This document shows positions 27,339 through 36,365 of a DNA stretch of 64,000 nt, piece by piece. This DNA is from Nitrospirota bacterium (GTDB lineage: Bacteria > Nitrospirota > Nitrospiria > Nitrospirales > Nitrospiraceae), in NCBI GenBank assembly GCA_030645475.1, contig JAUSMA010000067.1, forward strand, positions 1-64,000, written 5' to 3'. A model generated the notes under the pieces. The model was not told the DNA's origin, ran no database searches, and saw only the letters and a list, made by a program, of their open reading frames with translations. Each line of letters opens with the position of its first letter. The stretch's first letter is position 1. A program made the translations under genes and the position numbers.

Positions 27339-28133
27339 GTGAGACTGACAACCTTTATTCGATCATTTCAGCCGAGCGCCTCACAACTATTGATCAGCCT
27401 CCTGGTTGCCGGCCTTGGGTGGCTCAGCGGACAAGCCTTAAGCAGCGTCGACCAGGATTTACGCATTATGTATACCGAATACACGCTCGGGGCCACCGAT
27501 CTTGCCCATATTTCCGCAGACATCATGCGGTACAGAAACACCATCATCCGTGCCCTCGAAGCGGACAGCCAGAAGGACTTCGAGCGAATCACCGAATCCT
27601 TGCCCGCACAGCGCGCGAGAATTCAGCATGCCGTGGACCGGTATGCAGCCGCGGGGCTGCGCGTCTCACGGAGCGGGCGCAGTGAGCCTGAAGATATCGA
27701 GGCGGTCCGGCGCAGTCTCGATCAATATTTTTCCGTAGCCAGCACAACCGTACAACTCTTGACGCAGGAATGGACCGCCGTCTCTCTAACGGAAAGGGAA
27801 ACCATCAGGCGAAAGGCGGAAGAACATGCCTCCGACAACGCAGGCCCGAAAATGATTCAGGTTAGCCTCGCGCTGGACCGGCTGTTGGACACGGTGGCGG
27901 ATGTGGCAAAAGACATGCGGGATGAAGGCACCAAGGCGATCCAGCGCACAAGCCTGCTGCTCGTAGGTGGAAGTTTTTTTATCGCCTTTTTGAATCTGTT
28001 CTTCACCAGACAGCGTGGAGGAACCTCCCAGCACAATGATGGTCCGGACGAACGCGAGATCGATTCTGGCCACCGCCCCATCCCACGCCCATTGGCCAGT
28101 GACACCCCAGCGGCGATACTACGCCAGGAATAG
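27339..28133 (+). CDS. Membrane protein with four-helix-bundle sensor-like domain
   Basis: 264 residues: an N-terminal membrane helix (about 15-33), a periplasmic all-alpha segment (about 35-200) resembling the four-helix bundle of chemoreceptors and kinases (IMYTEYTLGATDLAHISADIMRYR and similar), and a C-terminal helix (about 205-222) with a short polar tail. There is no HAMP, kinase or methyl-accepting output domain. GTG 27339 follows an AGGGGA site, 13 bases after the ABC gene. It probably assists or senses for the secretion-like complex; the assignment is weak. Confidence 0.75.
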   Translation: MRLTTFIRSFQPSASQLLISLLVAGLGWLSGQALSSVDQDLRIMYTEYTLGATDLAHISADIMRYRNTIIRALEADSQKDFERITESLPAQRARIQHAVDRYAAAGLRVSRSGRSEPEDIEAVRRSLDQYFSVASTTVQLLTQEWTAVSLTERETIRRKAEEHASDNAGPKMIQVSLALDRLLDTVADVAKDMRDEGTKAIQRTSLLLVGGSFFIAFLNLFFTRQRGGTSQHNDGPDEREIDSGHRPIPRPLASDTPAAILRQE

Positions 28134-28149
28134 TTCGTTCTGGGTCAAC

Positions 28150-28878
28150 CTACCCGCTTATGCCGTGACTACTCCCTCGCCCCACAGCCTGAAAAAGCTG
28201 TGCACGCTCCTCGTCGGTGAGCGGCTTCCAGGCTCCGGAGGCTAATCCACCAAGCGTCAGATGCATGATCCTGACACGGTGCAACATGAGCACCCGATAC
28301 CCCAAGACTTGGCACATGCGCCGGATCTGTCGATTACGTCCTTCTGTGAGAATGATGCGGAACCGTGCGGGACCGAGTCGGTCAATCCGGCAGAGTTTGG
28401 TCGGACGGTCGAGAATGTCGACTCCCTGAGCCATACGGTCAACGAATGTCTGGTCAAACGGGCGATCGACTGATACCTCATATTCCCGCTCATGCCCATG
28501 CTCGGTTCGGAGAATCTCGTTCACGATATCTCCGTCGTTCGTGAGCAGGATGAGACCGGACGAGTCCTTATCGAGTCGGCCGATTGGAAAAATTCGCTCC
28601 GGGTGGCCGATCTCCGCAATGATGTTACGAGCCACATGCGACTCGCTGGTTGTTGTCACGCCGACAGGCTTGTGATACTTGATATAGACCGAGGCCGTTC
28701 CCCAGGGAATCACCTGTCCGTCTCGTGCGATGACGTCTTCAGGAGTAACCTTATCTCCCAATGAAGCCACCCGTTGATTGATGGTCACGCGACCGGACTC
28801 AATCAAGCGATCGGCCTCACGCCGAGAGCAAATGCCATGGTGTGTGAAAAACTTATTGATGCGAAGCTGGGCGGTCAC
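28150..28878 (-). CDS. rRNA pseudouridine synthase, RsuA/RluB family
   Basis: Converts uridine to pseudouridine in rRNA. An N-terminal S4 domain (INKFFTHHGICSRREADRLI) precedes the catalytic domain with the family signature GRLDKDSSGLILLTNDGD (catalytic Asp) and EGRNRQIRRMCQVLG. The start is GTG 28878, because the nearby ATG frame stops at once. 242 residues. It is the last gene of the minus-strand run with speB and the arginine decarboxylase (17-base gap). RluB, RluE or RsuA targets cannot be separated by eye. Confidence 0.93.
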   Translation of the reverse strand: MTAQLRINKFFTHHGICSRREADRLIESGRVTINQRVASLGDKVTPEDVIARDGQVIPWGTASVYIKYHKPVGVTTTSESHVARNIIAEIGHPERIFPIGRLDKDSSGLILLTNDGDIVNEILRTEHGHEREYEVSVDRPFDQTFVDRMAQGVDILDRPTKLCRIDRLGPARFRIILTEGRNRQIRRMCQVLGYRVLMLHRVRIMHLTLGGLASGAWKPLTDEERAQLFQAVGRGSSHGISG

Positions 28879-28895
28879 AGGGTAGGCATGCCGTT

Positions 28896-29828
28896 TTAGT
28901 GAACGCGACGGCCCGCTTTAATTCGCCCCAACATGCGGTAGATCAAGCGGGCGATACAAAACTGCGGAGCGACGAACCCTTCGATTGGAGCAATCTCGCT
29001 GATATCCATCCCGAGGATGCCAGGGCCGTTGGCCAACGCTGTGATGAGATTCAGCGTATCGTACCACCCCAATCCACCGGGCTCAGGAGTGCCGAGGGCG
29101 GGAACCAGCGAGGCATCAAGCCCGTCACAATCGAAGGTCAGATAGACCGGCCCGCGACAGGCCTTTACCACCTCAGGAACCCAGCGAGAGGCCTTGCCCT
29201 CGTAGGGTCCTGACGGGTCAAGAATATCGGCGGCAAAGAACGTAGAAATCCGATCGGTGCTCTGAATACGCTCAATTTCTTCTGGAGAAATTGACCGAAT
29301 CCCGACTTGAACCAACGGTAATCCGTCATCGACCACGCGAGCCATGACGCTGGCATGGCTGTAGGGGTTTCCCTGGTAGGCTTTCCGCAAGTCGCCGTGG
29401 GCATCGATTTGCACCACGCACAAGTCAGGATAGCGGCGTGCATGGGCTCTGATCGCCCCCAGCGCACCGGTATGTTCCCCGGTTAAGGTCACAACAAACC
29501 GACCGGTCCCGACATGAGGTGTGACGAAGGCATCGATGGCATCCACCGCTTGCCGATCGACTTTTCCGTCAAGGTCGAGCGAGCGGATGGTGGCGACCCC
29601 GCCCCATTCGCGATAGGGCTCACAACGCAGTGTTTCGTCGTATAACTCGACCTGTTGAGACGCCTCGATGATCGAGGATGGCCCTCGATCGGATCCCAAC
29701 ACGTAGCTGGAGGTATGTTCGTAGGGCGCAGGGAGGATATAGACGCCCGCCTGATCAGGATGGCACCAAGGCTCTTCGAGCCCGAGGAAGTTCTGGTCGA
29801 TACCTTCCCATCCGGCAGGAAGCGTCAT
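28896..29828 (-). CDS. speB: Agmatinase (ureohydrolase family)
   Basis: Predicted to split agmatine into putrescine and urea with two Mn ions. Metal-ligand motifs: TGEHTGALG, QIDAHGDLR and TFDCDGLDAS, plus DISEIAPIEG. The last site reads DCDGLDAS where most have DxDxxDP. 310 residues, typical length. It lies 23 bases downstream of pyruvoyl arginine decarboxylase, which makes its substrate, and the pair gives arginine to agmatine to putrescine. Arginase or guanidinobutyrase activity is less likely in this context. Confidence 0.9.
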   Translation of the reverse strand: MTLPAGWEGIDQNFLGLEEPWCHPDQAGVYILPAPYEHTSSYVLGSDRGPSSIIEASQQVELYDETLRCEPYREWGGVATIRSLDLDGKVDRQAVDAIDAFVTPHVGTGRFVVTLTGEHTGALGAIRAHARRYPDLCVVQIDAHGDLRKAYQGNPYSHASVMARVVDDGLPLVQVGIRSISPEEIERIQSTDRISTFFAADILDPSGPYEGKASRWVPEVVKACRGPVYLTFDCDGLDASLVPALGTPEPGGLGWYDTLNLITALANGPGILGMDISEIAPIEGFVAPQFCIARLIYRMLGRIKAGRRVH

Positions 29829-29851
29829 GGGCGTTCACTCATTCGACAGGG

Positions 29852-30418
29852 CTACCGACGCCGTTTTGGAATATTTTCTTCTGGAATGAACACGGCCAAC
29901 GCAATCACGGTCGTCCAGCGATTGGGTTTCCCAATAGCAGACTGGGTAATGTTGAGCGTCCGAACAATCTTGCCGGCCATCTTGAAGACTTGTTCCCGTT
30001 CTTTCCAGGCAATGTTCGGATCGAACTCAACGCCGAGCGTCGTGGCCAACATCTGTGCCGCCAAGTCTTCCGTATATTCACCCGTCTCTTCATCGGTTTC
30101 GCCATGTGCATGGTGCTCGGACAGATAGCCATAGGTCCGGCGATCCGTCGGGATCGCCAAGCCAATCGAGGCGGAGACCAGGCGATTCCGCTCATTCGTT
30201 TCCGATCGCGCCATCACACAGAACGTGATTTCACCGGGGTTCAGTAATTTCTCGCCGCGCGCACGCGGGATAATTTTGCAATTCGGCGGGAGAATCGACG
30301 ACACCGTGACGAGGTTACAATAGGCAACGCCAGCGCTACGCAAGGCTTGCTCGAAGGAGGCCAGCTTTTCTTTATGGACTCCAACGCCTCGCGTCAGAAA
30401 CATCTGCGTAGGTACCAT
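29852..30418 (-). CDS. pdaD: Pyruvoyl-dependent arginine decarboxylase
   Basis: Makes agmatine from arginine. The 188-residue proenzyme holds [12 protein letters not shown], where known members cleave between the two Ser to form the pyruvoyl group. Family features include [16 protein letters not shown] near the start and [19 protein letters not shown]. The start ATG has a GGAG ribosome site. First gene of pdaD-speB and the pseudouridine synthase gene. This family is common in archaea and chlamydiae and scattered in bacteria. Confidence 0.93.
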   Translation of the reverse strand: MVPTQMFLTRGVGVHKEKLASFEQALRSAGVAYCNLVTVSSILPPNCKIIPRARGEKLLNPGEITFCVMARSETNERNRLVSASIGLAIPTDRRTYGYLSEHHAHGETDEETGEYTEDLAAQMLATTLGVEFDPNIAWKEREQVFKMAGKIVRTLNITQSAIGKPNRWTTVIALAVFIPEENIPKRRR

Positions 30419-30566
30419 CGTCTCTTCTCCTTACGTTATCCAAGCAACTAGGTGACGGACGCATGGTCACGACATGCGCGCCCACAGTACGCCTCATAAT
30501 AAGCACAGGGTCGCTGTTGTACCAAGATTAGCGCCGCTTCGCAATATCCCGCGACGTTTTTTTCCC

Positions 30567-32006
30567 TTAGGCCCCAGCGGGCGGCCTGAGATTTAGCACC
30601 AGCATACGGGGCTCGGTCATATCCTCGATCGCGGCATGGACCCCTTCGCGGCCGATTCCCGAGTCCTTGACGCCCCCGTAGGGCATGTGATCGGCCCGGA
30701 ACGTCGGAATCTCGTTGGCCAGCACCGCCCCGACTTCAAGATGCCGAAATGCATGAAAAATCGCATTCACATTCTGCGTAAAGACCCCGGCTTGAAGCCC
30801 GTAGTCGGACTGGTTGAGCGCCGTGATCGCTTCGTCCAAGTGACGATAGGGGGTCACGGTCACCACCGGTCCAAATACTTCCTGACACGATACTTTCATC
30901 GTTGGCGTCACGTGGGAGAGCACCGTCGCCTCCACCACCGAGCCCATCCGTTTTCCGCCCAGCAGCACTCGCGCCCCCTGCGATACGGCTTCCTCTACCC
31001 AAGCCTCGACACGATGGGCCGCAGCCGAATCAATGAGTGGGCCAACCACCGTCGCCTGGTCGCTCGGATCGCCGGCTTTTAAACGCGCAACCTGTAACAG
31101 CAATTTCGTCGTGAACAGGTCCGCAATCGAATGATGGACAAAGATGCGCTGCACGGAAATACAGGTCTGACCGGCATAGCCGAACCCACCGGCTGCGCAA
31201 CGCTGTGCGGCAACCTCCAGCTCAGCATCGGGCTCCACGATCACGCCCGCGTTTCCGCCGAGCTCCAACACCACCTTCTTCTTCCCGCACTTGGCCTTCA
31301 ACATCCATCCCACGGCGGCACTCCCGGTAAAACTCAGGAGCTTGAACCGAGGATCGACGACGAGCTGTTCTGCCACTCGGTTGTCGCAGGGCAAGACGTT
31401 GAGTGCGCCAGGAGGAAGCCCGGATTCGAGCACGACTTCGCCCAGCAATAATGCGGTGAGGGGTGTCTGTGGCGCCGGCTTGATGAGAATGGAATTGCCT
31501 GCAGCCAGCGCTGGCGCGACCTTGTGGGCGACAAGATTCAGCGGAAAGTTAAAGGGTGTGATTCCGAGCACCGGACCGATCGGAACCCGGCGAAGAATGC
31601 CGAGATGGGAGTCCGTCCCCGGCGTCCAGTCGAGGGGGATCACCTCGCCCGGAATGCGCCTCGCCTCTTCAGCTGCAATGGTAAATGTCTGGACGGCCCG
31701 GCTCACCTCACGCGTCGCATCGGCGATCGGCTTGCCAGCTTCAGCCGTCATCAGCCTGGCAAATTCCTCACGTCGGGCATAGAGCCCGCCTGCGATTTTT
31801 TGTAGCGCCTGATAACGGGCATGGGACGGGAGGGCTGCCATCTCGACAGCGGCATCGACCGTCGATTGGATCGCGGCCTCGGCATCGACGGAACTCGCAG
31901 TCGAGATCTCGGCGAGCCGCTGCCCTGTATAGGGATTATTCACGGGAGCGACAGTCTCCCCCTGCCGCCACAGGCCTCCAATCAAAAATGGACGTGGTCC
32001 CTGCAC
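30567..32006 (-). CDS. NAD(P)-dependent aldehyde dehydrogenase
   Basis: 479-residue ALDH superfamily enzyme. Motifs: PFNFPLNLVAHKVAPALAAG (cofactor), VLELGGNAGVIV (catalytic Glu region), GYAGQTCISVQR (catalytic Cys) and EVFGPVVTV near the C-terminus. Sequence flavour is closest to lactaldehyde or glyceraldehyde-3-phosphate (non-phosphorylating) types, but the substrate is uncertain. It lies between the polyamine genes and the DsbA/deoxyhypusine-synthase-like genes on the same strand, so oxidation of an aminoaldehyde is a possible role. Confidence 0.9.
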   Translation of the reverse strand: MQGPRPFLIGGLWRQGETVAPVNNPYTGQRLAEISTASSVDAEAAIQSTVDAAVEMAALPSHARYQALQKIAGGLYARREEFARLMTAEAGKPIADATREVSRAVQTFTIAAEEARRIPGEVIPLDWTPGTDSHLGILRRVPIGPVLGITPFNFPLNLVAHKVAPALAAGNSILIKPAPQTPLTALLLGEVVLESGLPPGALNVLPCDNRVAEQLVVDPRFKLLSFTGSAAVGWMLKAKCGKKKVVLELGGNAGVIVEPDAELEVAAQRCAAGGFGYAGQTCISVQRIFVHHSIADLFTTKLLLQVARLKAGDPSDQATVVGPLIDSAAAHRVEAWVEEAVSQGARVLLGGKRMGSVVEATVLSHVTPTMKVSCQEVFGPVVTVTPYRHLDEAITALNQSDYGLQAGVFTQNVNAIFHAFRHLEVGAVLANEIPTFRADHMPYGGVKDSGIGREGVHAAIEDMTEPRMLVLNLRPPAGA

Positions 32007-32033
32007 GGGAAATGCTCCGAGGGTGGTGAAGAC

Positions 32034-32303
32034 TTAGTCGGCGGACTGACCCGATACTGTGGGGACAGGCTCAAGGCTGGCCGCCTGTTGGGCGATACCG
32101 GCCTTGGCAATCAGCTCCTCTGTGCCCCAATCGCGAATGGCTTCAAGCGTGAAGGCCTCATAGGTTGAGACCCCGTGACAAGTCGGGCAATCCGGCATCG
32201 GCACTTTGAGATAAAAGGCTTCTGACAAGCAGGACATACAGACCCAGTAGGCTGGCTCCCCTGCGCGCTGCGGAACAGACCAATACGATTGTGTAACAGA
32301 CAT
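32034..32303 (-). CDS. Small zinc-ribbon protein
   Basis: 89 residues with WVCMSCLSE and DCPTCHG, two CxxC pairs 15 residues apart, which would bind one Zn. The C-terminal half is Ala/Glu-rich and probably disordered. Not a family I can name. It is located between the DsbA-like and aldehyde dehydrogenase genes, 27 bases before the latter, and is probably co-transcribed. Confidence 0.65.
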   Translation of the reverse strand: MSVTQSYWSVPQRAGEPAYWVCMSCLSEAFYLKVPMPDCPTCHGVSTYEAFTLEAIRDWGTEELIAKAGIAQQAASLEPVPTVSGQSAD

Positions 32304-32379
32304 CTGGTAATCCTTCGTGAGTGATGGACTGATTGTTCTGTGTCACCGCCGTCATCCCATGAGGCTCCGTGGGAGCGCC

Positions 32380-33021
32380 CTAGGAACGTGGAGCAGTGGC
32401 CAACATGCGCTCAATCTCTTCGGCAAAATCCTCGAACGGAACTGCGCCTGGGATCGCGATAGCCGGCTCTTTCTCGGTCGGTCCACTGACCGTCCGAATC
32501 AGAATAAAACCGGGAGTACCGTGAAATCCCCACCGGTTCGCTTCTTGACGATCCTGAAAAATGGATTCAAGATATTGCCGCTCGTCGAAACACTTCGCAA
32601 ACGCCGTCTGCTCCAAGCCAATCGTCTTCGCGTAGCCTTTAAACAACCCCGAGTCCAACCGGCCTCCCTGGCTAAAGAGCCGGTCATGCATCGGCCAATA
32701 TTTTCCCTGGGCTCCGGCGCAACGTGACGCCACTGCCGCCTCGACACCGACCCCCTGATCCGCTCGTGGATAATCTCGATACAGGAAACGCACTTTGCCC
32801 GTATCGATATACTTGGCTTGCAACCGAGGCCACGTCGCCTGAAAGAACTTCACGCACCAGCCACAGGTAAAGTCGGAGTACTCGATCAAAGTGATCGGTG
32901 CGTCAGCGCGCCCTCTGGCTCGCCCATCCTCCGTGGCAGATCCGGCACCGACTTGAGTCGAGGACAAGAGTACCAACAGCGACAGAGCCGCGACTGTGCG
33001 AAAGAGATAGGCCTTCGTCAT
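32380..33021 (-). CDS. DsbA-like secreted thioredoxin-fold protein
   Basis: 213-residue protein with an N-terminal signal peptide (about 1-26, ending VGAGSA). The thioredoxin fold carries FTCGWCVKFF, an active CGWC motif, and a C-terminal cis-Pro region (HGTPGFILI). This matches DSBA-like thioredoxins (Thioredoxin_4 group). ATG 33021 overlaps the stop of the upstream gene by 4 bases (ATGA), which fixes the start; in-frame codons further upstream lie inside that gene. Likely a periplasmic disulfide oxidase or isomerase. Confidence 0.9.
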   Translation of the reverse strand: MTKAYLFRTVAALSLLVLLSSTQVGAGSATEDGRARGRADAPITLIEYSDFTCGWCVKFFQATWPRLQAKYIDTGKVRFLYRDYPRADQGVGVEAAVASRCAGAQGKYWPMHDRLFSQGGRLDSGLFKGYAKTIGLEQTAFAKCFDERQYLESIFQDRQEANRWGFHGTPGFILIRTVSGPTEKEPAIAIPGAVPFEDFAEEIERMLATAPRS

Positions 33022-34124
33022 GTGCGCAGCGCGCGTTTCGCTTTGGCACGCTCTAACAATGCCACCATGAGGAGTGGCCAAACGACCGTGGCATCGCTCA
33101 AGACTTCGGCAAAGCGCCCGCCTTCTTCCGGCGGCACAAACTTGCCCCAGGAAATACCTTCCTGGTAGGTACAGCCACTCAACCCGCCCCAATAGTCCGG
33201 CTCCGGACAGATACGCACACCGTACTGGAAGCGAGGCGGCTGAACATTGAGGCCAAGTCGCGAATTGCTGATCTCGATGTAGGGACCGACCTGTTGCGCC
33301 CAATTACGCGGCACGCCACCGCCAATCGTAAAGATCCCCAGTTTCTTCGCCGACACAATATGGCTCGCATAGCTGTTTAGATCGAGATAGGGATTGAAGA
33401 AGGGATAGGCGACATGAATCGCCCGCAGCACGTCAAGATCGCTGCTCCCTTGCAGCTTCGCGCGAGCCCGCTCAAGCTCACGGCCCATGGCCCACGTTCC
33501 GACATCCAGTCCCATCTCGGAGTCGGTAAAGGCAGGAATGAAGACGGGGACTTTTTTCACATAGGCGCTTTTGAGAATGCCCGCACCCTCATAATCTTCC
33601 GCAAGGGTTTGACCCAATTCACGCGTAAGAATCTCGGAAGAAATATTCTGGTCAGGCTTCACCCGCTTCATCGTCTGGGAGACGACCTGCTCCACATAAT
33701 TCAGGTTGGACTCCATCTCCAATGTGTCGTAGACCCGATTGTAGCCCTTCTTGAATAGTTCTTCGTCTGACATCGACGGATGGTGCCGATAATGCGTTTT
33801 ACCGACCGATTCACTCAACCCATGGGCGATCAACGCGCCGGTCGAAACAACACATTGCACCATCCCATGATCGATCATCGCGCTGATGATCTTGCCCATT
33901 TTGGCGATGGTCATCGCCCCCGACAGCGTCAACACGACGAAGCAGTCGGGATCCTCGATCATCGCCCAGAGCACTTCGTAGGCTTCGCCCAAGCGGCGGC
34001 CCCCGAAGGCGGTCTTTCGCATGGCGGTCAGAAGGCCGTCGAACGACCCGATCTGTTCGGGGTCGAGAGGCTCAAGCGCTTCGAGTCCATCTTGCGCCCC
34101 ATCACGGAATTCGCGTGCACCCAT
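33018..34124 (-). CDS. Deoxyhypusine synthase-like protein
   Basis: 368 residues matching the DHS family, which transfers an aminobutyl group from spermidine. Seen: LTLSGAMTIAKMGKIISAMIDHG, VVSTGALIAHGLSES, FTIGGGVPRNWAQQ and QEGISWGKF, where the Lys matches the catalytic Lys of DHS. Bacteria lack eIF5A, so protein hypusination is improbable; some bacterial DHS homologues are reported as homospermidine synthases. The polyamine genes nearby fit that. First gene of a minus-strand cluster, overlapping the DsbA-like gene by 4 bases. Confidence 0.88.
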   Translation of the reverse strand: MGAREFRDGAQDGLEALEPLDPEQIGSFDGLLTAMRKTAFGGRRLGEAYEVLWAMIEDPDCFVVLTLSGAMTIAKMGKIISAMIDHGMVQCVVSTGALIAHGLSESVGKTHYRHHPSMSDEELFKKGYNRVYDTLEMESNLNYVEQVVSQTMKRVKPDQNISSEILTRELGQTLAEDYEGAGILKSAYVKKVPVFIPAFTDSEMGLDVGTWAMGRELERARAKLQGSSDLDVLRAIHVAYPFFNPYLDLNSYASHIVSAKKLGIFTIGGGVPRNWAQQVGPYIEISNSRLGLNVQPPRFQYGVRICPEPDYWGGLSGCTYQEGISWGKFVPPEEGGRFAEVLSDATVVWPLLMVALLERAKAKRALRT

Positions 34125-34428
34125 AGAAGAGTCTACCTACCATAGAGATGAATAGAGGAAAGGCGCATTCTTTATACACAACCGGCGATAGAGGCGTCAA
34201 CGAAGTTGCGTCCCAGGAAGCCATTCCCGCATTCCACTGCATGAATCAATAACTCCTTACTCAGCGAACCACGAGGTGGGATGAGAGGGTCTGTCGAGCG
34301 CGGTGATCACGGGGCAGGAATCAGTTCAACGACTCCGAAGCACGTAACCGAAGAAAAGATCGTTCCGACTTGATCGATGTGTCCGCGCGCAGTCCGGCCT
34401 GCGGCTACGCGACAGGAGGGGTGTGGGT
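34125..34428. other. Intergenic region with no visible gene
   Basis: 304 bases between the DHS-like gene start and tRNA-Glu. No convincing gene, RNA or repeat was seen; it presumably holds the promoter of the DHS-like operon. Confidence 0.5.
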
Positions 34429-34506
34429 TGGTGGTCCCAACGGGATTTGAACCCGTGTTTAAGCCTTGAGAGGGCTCCGTCCTAGGCCAGGCTAGACGAT
34501 GGGACC
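34429..34506 (-). tRNA. tRNA-Glu (CTC)
   Basis: Cloverleaf on the minus strand: acceptor GGTCCCA with TGGGACC, T arm CGGGTTCAAATCCCG, anticodon loop CTCTCAA with anticodon CTC. CCA is encoded (34431-34429). Flanked by the DHS-like operon and an IS remnant. Confidence 0.95.
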
Positions 34507-34574
34507 AGATACCAATGACGTAAGATCGAGTCGGCACAGTAGCACAGGGGCTTTTGACTTTTCAATTCCTCGCA

Positions 34575-35479
34575 TTATTCTCCGTAAATATTCGACAGTC
34601 GATCCTCCTGGGTTGATAGAGCGGTAAGCGGTGGTCGCAGGGGCACCAATCCTAAGGGCGGGCGGTGGTAATGATAGCGGTCGAGAACCGTGTACACCGC
34701 CGGAATCAGGCGTGGCAGATCCTCGACGCGATCGGTCCCCCAGCCGAAGCATTCCTTGCGCAACGTCCGATTGAAGCGTTCAATCTAGGCCTGCTCAGGC
34801 TTCTTGTACGGACGGGCAATACGATGCCGGGCACAATAGGCACGGGCCGGTTGGGCAACGGGGCCCTTGAACTCCGGCCCCCCGTCAGCTTGTAGCCCGG
34901 CAACACGGCCCGTAAAGCGGTGGACCCTGGCGGTCTGCAAAAAGGCGGCGCCATCCTCCCTGGTTAGGGCGGGCCGCAGCATGACCTCGGCTTCCTTGGT
35001 GTCGAGGTCGATCCCGGTGAAGGCACACACGCCGCCAAAAACCACGGTATCCATTTGAAGGACGGCCCGAGGCCCGGAGGCCGTCGGCACGGCTCCCCGT
35101 TTCTGAGTCTTGTGCCACTTCGACCGGATCACGTATTTCTCCGCCAGGCTCTCAGAGATCTTGGGCACGGAGAGCCGAACCTGGTGCTCTCGCTCCAGAA
35201 AATAGGCGATCGTCTGGCCACAGCACTCGTGCTCACGGACACGCAGCGCCCAGATCAGTCGCTTGATCGTCGCCGAGACCTGCCGGGCTCGTCGGGCCCC
35301 TTCTTGGCCTGGGCATGGCGGGCGAGCAACCCGGCCAGCCCATCCGTCGCAATCCCCTTGAGCCAGAGCCCGATGGTCTCCCGGTGTCGCCCCAGATGCG
35401 CCGCAATCGTCGTCCGACTCAGGCCTTGCGCGGCAAGCTCATCGGCCAGCGTGATTTGGGTGGGTGTCGGCCTGTCCAT
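34575..35479 (-). pseudogene. Broken DDE transposase of the IS
   Basis: Three pieces. The N-terminal helix-turn-helix part (35255-35479: ITLADELAAQGLSRTTIAAHLGRH) is in one frame. The integrase core (34785-35168: LQMDTV, LQADGGPEFKG) is in another frame. The C-terminal part with the catalytic Glu (IERFNRTLRKECFGWG, to 34575) follows an in-frame TAG just after KPEQA, where intact relatives read through to IERFN. The last codons run through the left inverted repeat, and the final stop lies in flanking DNA. At least one frameshift and one nonsense change make it inactive. Confidence 0.85.
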
Positions 35480-35509
35480 AGGCCACTAGGGACTGTCGAA
35501 TATTTACGG
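34582..35509. mobile_element. Decayed insertion sequence with 19-bp terminal inverted repeats
   Basis: 928-bp element bounded by perfect 19-bp inverted repeats, CCGTAAATATTCGACAGTC at 34582-34600 and its complement at 35491-35509. Between them is a DDE (rve-type) transposase, broken by frameshift and stop. Size and gene organisation fit an IS481/IS3-like element. No clear target-site duplication flanks the ends, so the insertion is old or one edge has changed. Confidence 0.8.
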
Positions 35510-35689
35510 CAACATTGCGGTCCTCATGATTTGGAGCAGTATTCAGACTACTTCAACATGGCTTCACCTGCGACTTGACAGAGACGATGGCATAGCCTAC
35601 CTTGCGGAAAATACGTGCGGAGGGCCTCTGGGAAAGGGGATTCTTCGATCGTCGGCCCCCTCTTCCTCTCGACAGACTCATGGTGGAAC

Positions 35690-36223
35690 ATGAACAACCC
35701 GCTCCAAGCCAAAGCTAAATCTATCGGCATCACAGACTCCCCTGAACTGATCGACCTTGAGAAGCCTGAACAGGGCCTTGAGCTCCACCTCGGCTCGAAC
35801 GTGTTTCGAAACACGAACGGCGTCATCAAACTCCAAGGCAAGGAGCAGGTGGTGCTAGAGCTGCAGCCCGATCCCTTCACCCTGCTCCTGACCATGGACT
35901 TCTATGATGACCAGGGGACTCGGGTCGGTCACATCCGACGGAATGCATTGTCTGCGCATAGCGCAGCCCGCTTCACCGTTACCGTGAAGGTCGGCGACGA
36001 GACCAGCCCTCCTTCGGTCGCCGTCACAGACCGGACGACTGAACGCACGGTGTTCGAGGCCTGCCTCATACAGAAAAGAAAGATCCGCATTACCGTGGGC
36101 CACTTCAATGCTCATACCGGCGAATTAGTGACCGTCAGCCCGCACTACTGCCGCATCGGCACTGGCCTCACCCTATTTGGCAATGTCGCGGAAAGCCGCG
36201 GCGGCGCAGCCACAATCGGATAG
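35690..36223 (+). CDS. Hypothetical protein
   Basis: 177 residues from ATG 35690; a longer in-frame start at 35615 is possible. Predicted mixed beta-rich protein (VVLELQPDPFTLLLTMDFYDDQG, RFTVTVKVGD) with no signal peptide or membrane helix. I recognise no family. No good ribosome site precedes it, and it starts 180 bases from the IS end. Codon use resembles its neighbours. Confidence 0.6.
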   Translation: MNNPLQAKAKSIGITDSPELIDLEKPEQGLELHLGSNVFRNTNGVIKLQGKEQVVLELQPDPFTLLLTMDFYDDQGTRVGHIRRNALSAHSAARFTVTVKVGDETSPPSVAVTDRTTERTVFEACLIQKRKIRITVGHFNAHTGELVTVSPHYCRIGTGLTLFGNVAESRGGAATIG

Positions 36224-36365
36224 TCCCTTCCCCCATAACACAGCAGCCTCAACTCACACGTTTCCGCCCCCATCGATCAAGAACTGGACCACTCACACCA
36301 CCTTCATCGCTTGCTGAAACATACATCCTTTTTGACAAGCGAAAAAACTTCCGTACAATCAAGAC

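Noticed and set aside
33018-34124. True deoxyhypusine synthase acting on eIF5A
   Set aside because: Everything else in the window is bacterial, and bacteria have no eIF5A substrate. The polyamine neighbours suggest a small-molecule role.
34582-35509. Intact, active insertion sequence
   Set aside because: The transposase is in separate frames and has an in-frame TAG before the catalytic Glu segment.
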